The notes beneath the pieces were generated by a model. It had not been told where the DNA came from and ran no database searches. It saw only the letters and a program-made list of their open reading frames with translations. From positions 1 to 33,785 of the forward strand of contig CAZKHA010000023.1 in NCBI GenBank assembly GCA_964552325.1: 33,785 bases of DNA. Reading direction: 5' to 3'. Of the stretch, positions 32,901 to 33,785 are shown in pieces (the stretch's first letter is position 1; the number at the start of each line of letters is the position of its first letter). This DNA is from CAZKCK01 sp964552325. Lineage in GTDB: Bacteria > Bacteroidota > Bacteroidia > Bacteroidales > TTA-H9. The position numbers and the translations under genes were made by a program.

Positions 32901-33607
32901 ATATTCAACCAGGCATCGTTTACCTGCAGCAACTTGCCTTCGGCATCCATCGAATGATATGCCACTGGCGAACGCTCATAAAACAGCCTGAATTTCAGCT
33001 CGCTTTCTTCCAGAAGTTGACGGGTTTTCCAATGCCTTAAACGGTTGAGCAAGAAATTGCCAAACAACCATACACCAAATGGATAAATGGTAAGTAAGGG
33101 TATAATTATGCCCTCGATGGTATGTTGCCTGATGTTTTTTGGTAGCAATAGGGTGCAGGTCAACATAGCCAGATGAACCATGTATCCCAACAAAATCAAT
33201 TTTTGGTTGTAGCGCTTTTTAAACCATTCCTTATCAATTTTATTCCAAAGGAGGCCTATCAACCCCGAAGAAATGATTACGGCTGTGCCCATCCACATAC
33301 CCGAACCTCCCATAACTATCCGGTAGCTGGCCGTTATAGCCATGGCAATAATTGCGGGCACCCATCCGAAGAACATGCCTGATATGGATAGCAATACCGA
33401 GCGGGTGTCGAATACTAAGCCAGGCTCTAGGATGGCTGGGGTAAACATTATCATTAGCCCAATGCCGCCCAGCAAAAATCCTGTAATGATTTGGGTGGAT
33501 AAGTTAATGTTTTTGAGCTTGCGTTTCCAATAGAAATCGAGTACAAGGCCGGTAGCCAGTAAGAGTGCAACGTTTTGCACTAATGCGAAAATAAAGGCAC
33601 GATCCAT
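29957..33607 (-). CDS. Hybrid sensor histidine kinase, 5TMR-LYT input, five PAS domains, C-terminal receiver
   Basis: A 1216-residue hybrid kinase. The N-terminal 190 residues form a membrane sensor like the LytS-type 5TMR-LYT domain, with PGLVFDTRSVLLSISGMFFG and the R-x-x-x-GGSG motif at SYRIVMGGSGMWMG. Five PAS domains follow at about 199-320, 329-450, 451-585, 586-712 and 714-830. HisKA has His859 in MSHELRTPLNS. HATPase (about 955-1070) shows LANNALKY, DTGIGIP and GLGLGLTICNKL. A receiver at about 1095-1212 has Asp1147 in VLMDLKLPELDGYEA. All phosphotransfer residues are present. There is no HPt domain and no separate regulator next to it, so it is probably a phosphorelay start point whose partner is elsewhere. 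The ligand is unknown. Confidence 0.94.
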   Translation of the reverse strand: MDRAFIFALVQNVALLLATGLVLDFYWKRKLKNINLSTQIITGFLLGGIGLMIMFTPAILEPGLVFDTRSVLLSISGMFFGWVPAIIAMAITASYRIVMGGSGMWMGTAVIISSGLIGLLWNKIDKEWFKKRYNQKLILLGYMVHLAMLTCTLLLPKNIRQHTIEGIIIPLLTIYPFGVWLFGNFLLNRLRHWKTRQLLEESELKFRLFYERSPVAYHSMDAEGKLLQVNDAWLNMLGYKREEVIGRPITEFLRNDYAKLFNEHFLVSPEHMDCENKEQIFCSRNGKEIIVSASARHETNLDGTYKSTNFILHNVTERKNSELKNSELNERLTLAAKASGFGVWDWDIQHDILLWDERMCELYGIELKEHVGYYEHWVKALHPDNKEEAENVKKLIADGSSEYTSSFKIVLPDSTIRHLKVFALVLRREGGEAYRMIGINFDITKDIRSKIALKESEERFREIIESSIDIHYKQHLSTNEFIYVSPSVAAILGYSAQEILAMSIDRQRLLFAKEDEAIMDGFRNQLIEHDPSKQLELEFRMIDKNGHYHWMHGNYQLKPDSNGNANNIIGVLRDITELKQHEEILLKTLAERELILNSIPNIIWKAEVNENGRLVNTFISSIADELLKLQPKTIQNNWDAYLSHILPRYMPDIESKIAYGIQNPGFTISMEYEARLGNGEIAWFFSEGRAYVENGKMNIIGYTTNINDRKLILAELKQSEQMFKSFILNAPDGIFTCNADGIILGVNQACCSLLQTTEENLLGKSISDFLTSNEDLLIPASYKIASIGEKNSKALDLYTANRTTFHALLSTIKLSDDKILGFIKDIDDIKKTHKELVKAKEKAEESDHLKSAFLAAMSHELRTPLNSILGFSSLMDDTLQVSDFLRINRMIQQSGFHLLGIIESIFEMALLQTGNSKCNAQSVSLADVFMELNRLVTVAVDDLQKHGLSIVYQLDDSNEITVFTDHEKLLRLLFHLANNALKYTLKGTINIGCTVNEHEIIFWIKDTGIGIPPDKAGYIFELFRQGDDSDTRNFGGLGLGLTICNKLAHILKGRLWFESTPGIGTDFYFNLPRLQNEQIIENQTNETNETDVLKDCTILIAEDNEENMLFLKMVFKGTGAKLITVTSGMQAVVKAKETPAIDVVLMDLKLPELDGYEATRQICQLRPGLPVIAQTAYAMLGDRERALQAGCIDYLTKPMNKDQVIYTVQKALKAKN

Positions 33608-33690
33608 CCCGCAGAATTTTGTGTAAAAGTAAAAACAATCTTTCTCAAAAAATAATTTTCACAAAAATTGAACGAAAGATGGAAGGTGTG

Positions 33691-33753
33691 GGATGAAAGG
33701 TAAAAGGTACAAGGTGAAAGGTACAGGGTAAAGGGTTCATGGTGAATGGTGAA
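33691..33753. repeat. Imperfect short tandem repeat (AAGGT-type)
   Basis: A run of AAAGGTA, AAGGTG and AGGGTA words repeated irregularly upstream of the hybrid kinase gene, near the end of the window. Such low-complexity strings are typical intergenic repeats in Bacteroidota. It may extend past the window edge. Confidence 0.5.
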
Positions 33754-33785
33754 GCTTGCCCAACCGAAGAATGAGGGTGGGGGTG

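Overview
The window looks like a chromosomal piece of a Bacteroidota (Bacteroidetes) genome, probably a draft or metagenome scaffold. The lineage call rests on several things seen together: proteins with C-terminal type IX secretion (T9SS) sorting tails, a TonB receptor with a DUF4249 lipoprotein, a DUF5683 gene behind parAB, a very long NusB, and several upstream sequences matching the Bacteroidota -7 element TAnnTTTG. Two 100-N gaps are present. One is flanked by an exact 55-bp duplication, so it is an unmerged contig overlap rather than missing sequence. No rRNA, functional tRNA, CRISPR array, IS element or phage was recognised.

Layout: (1) 1-5068 (+): the last codons of an upstream gene, then a CheB-CheR-PAS fusion and a PAS histidine kinase, 10 bp apart. 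(2) 5709-9183 (-): a four-gene acyl-CoA operon, in transcription order an HMG-CoA lyase, CoA-transferase subunits A and B, and a second HMGL-like enzyme that lacks the lyase catalytic cysteine. (3) 9302-11674 (-): parA-parB-DUF5683. (4) 12151-13272 (+): long nusB with a clear terminator. (5) 13423-19690 (+): four overlapping genes for an envelope system (secreted protein, STN-type TonB receptor, DUF4249 lipoprotein, MG2-like protein with a plug-like remnant). (6) 19943-22367 (-): a membrane-anchored DUF362 protein with a T9SS-like tail, and a DUF6265-like lipoprotein. (7) 22560-25643 (+): a secreted MORN/lectin-like protein and a transmembrane Ser/Thr kinase whose outer part resembles an FKBP prolyl isomerase. 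(8) 26609-28219 (-): a secreted T9SS adhesin-like protein. (9) 29059-29916 (+): a secreted endonuclease/exonuclease/phosphatase-fold enzyme. (10) 29957-33607 (-): a 1216-residue hybrid sensor kinase with a 5TMR-LYT input and five PAS domains.

How the parts work together: regions 1, 7 and 10 are signalling devices and regions 5, 6, 8 and 9 act in the envelope or outside the cell. Region 2 is a coherent catabolic module for branched-chain acyl-CoA or ketone-body-type substrates. The most unusual items are the kinase-FKBP fusion, the cysteine-less HMGL-like enzyme, the tightly coupled TonB/DUF4249/MG2 operon, and the DUF362 protein that combines three membrane helices with a T9SS tail. The larger non-coding stretches (5069-5708, 25644-26608, 28370-29058) carry GC-richer dispersed repeat copies and no convincing genes.
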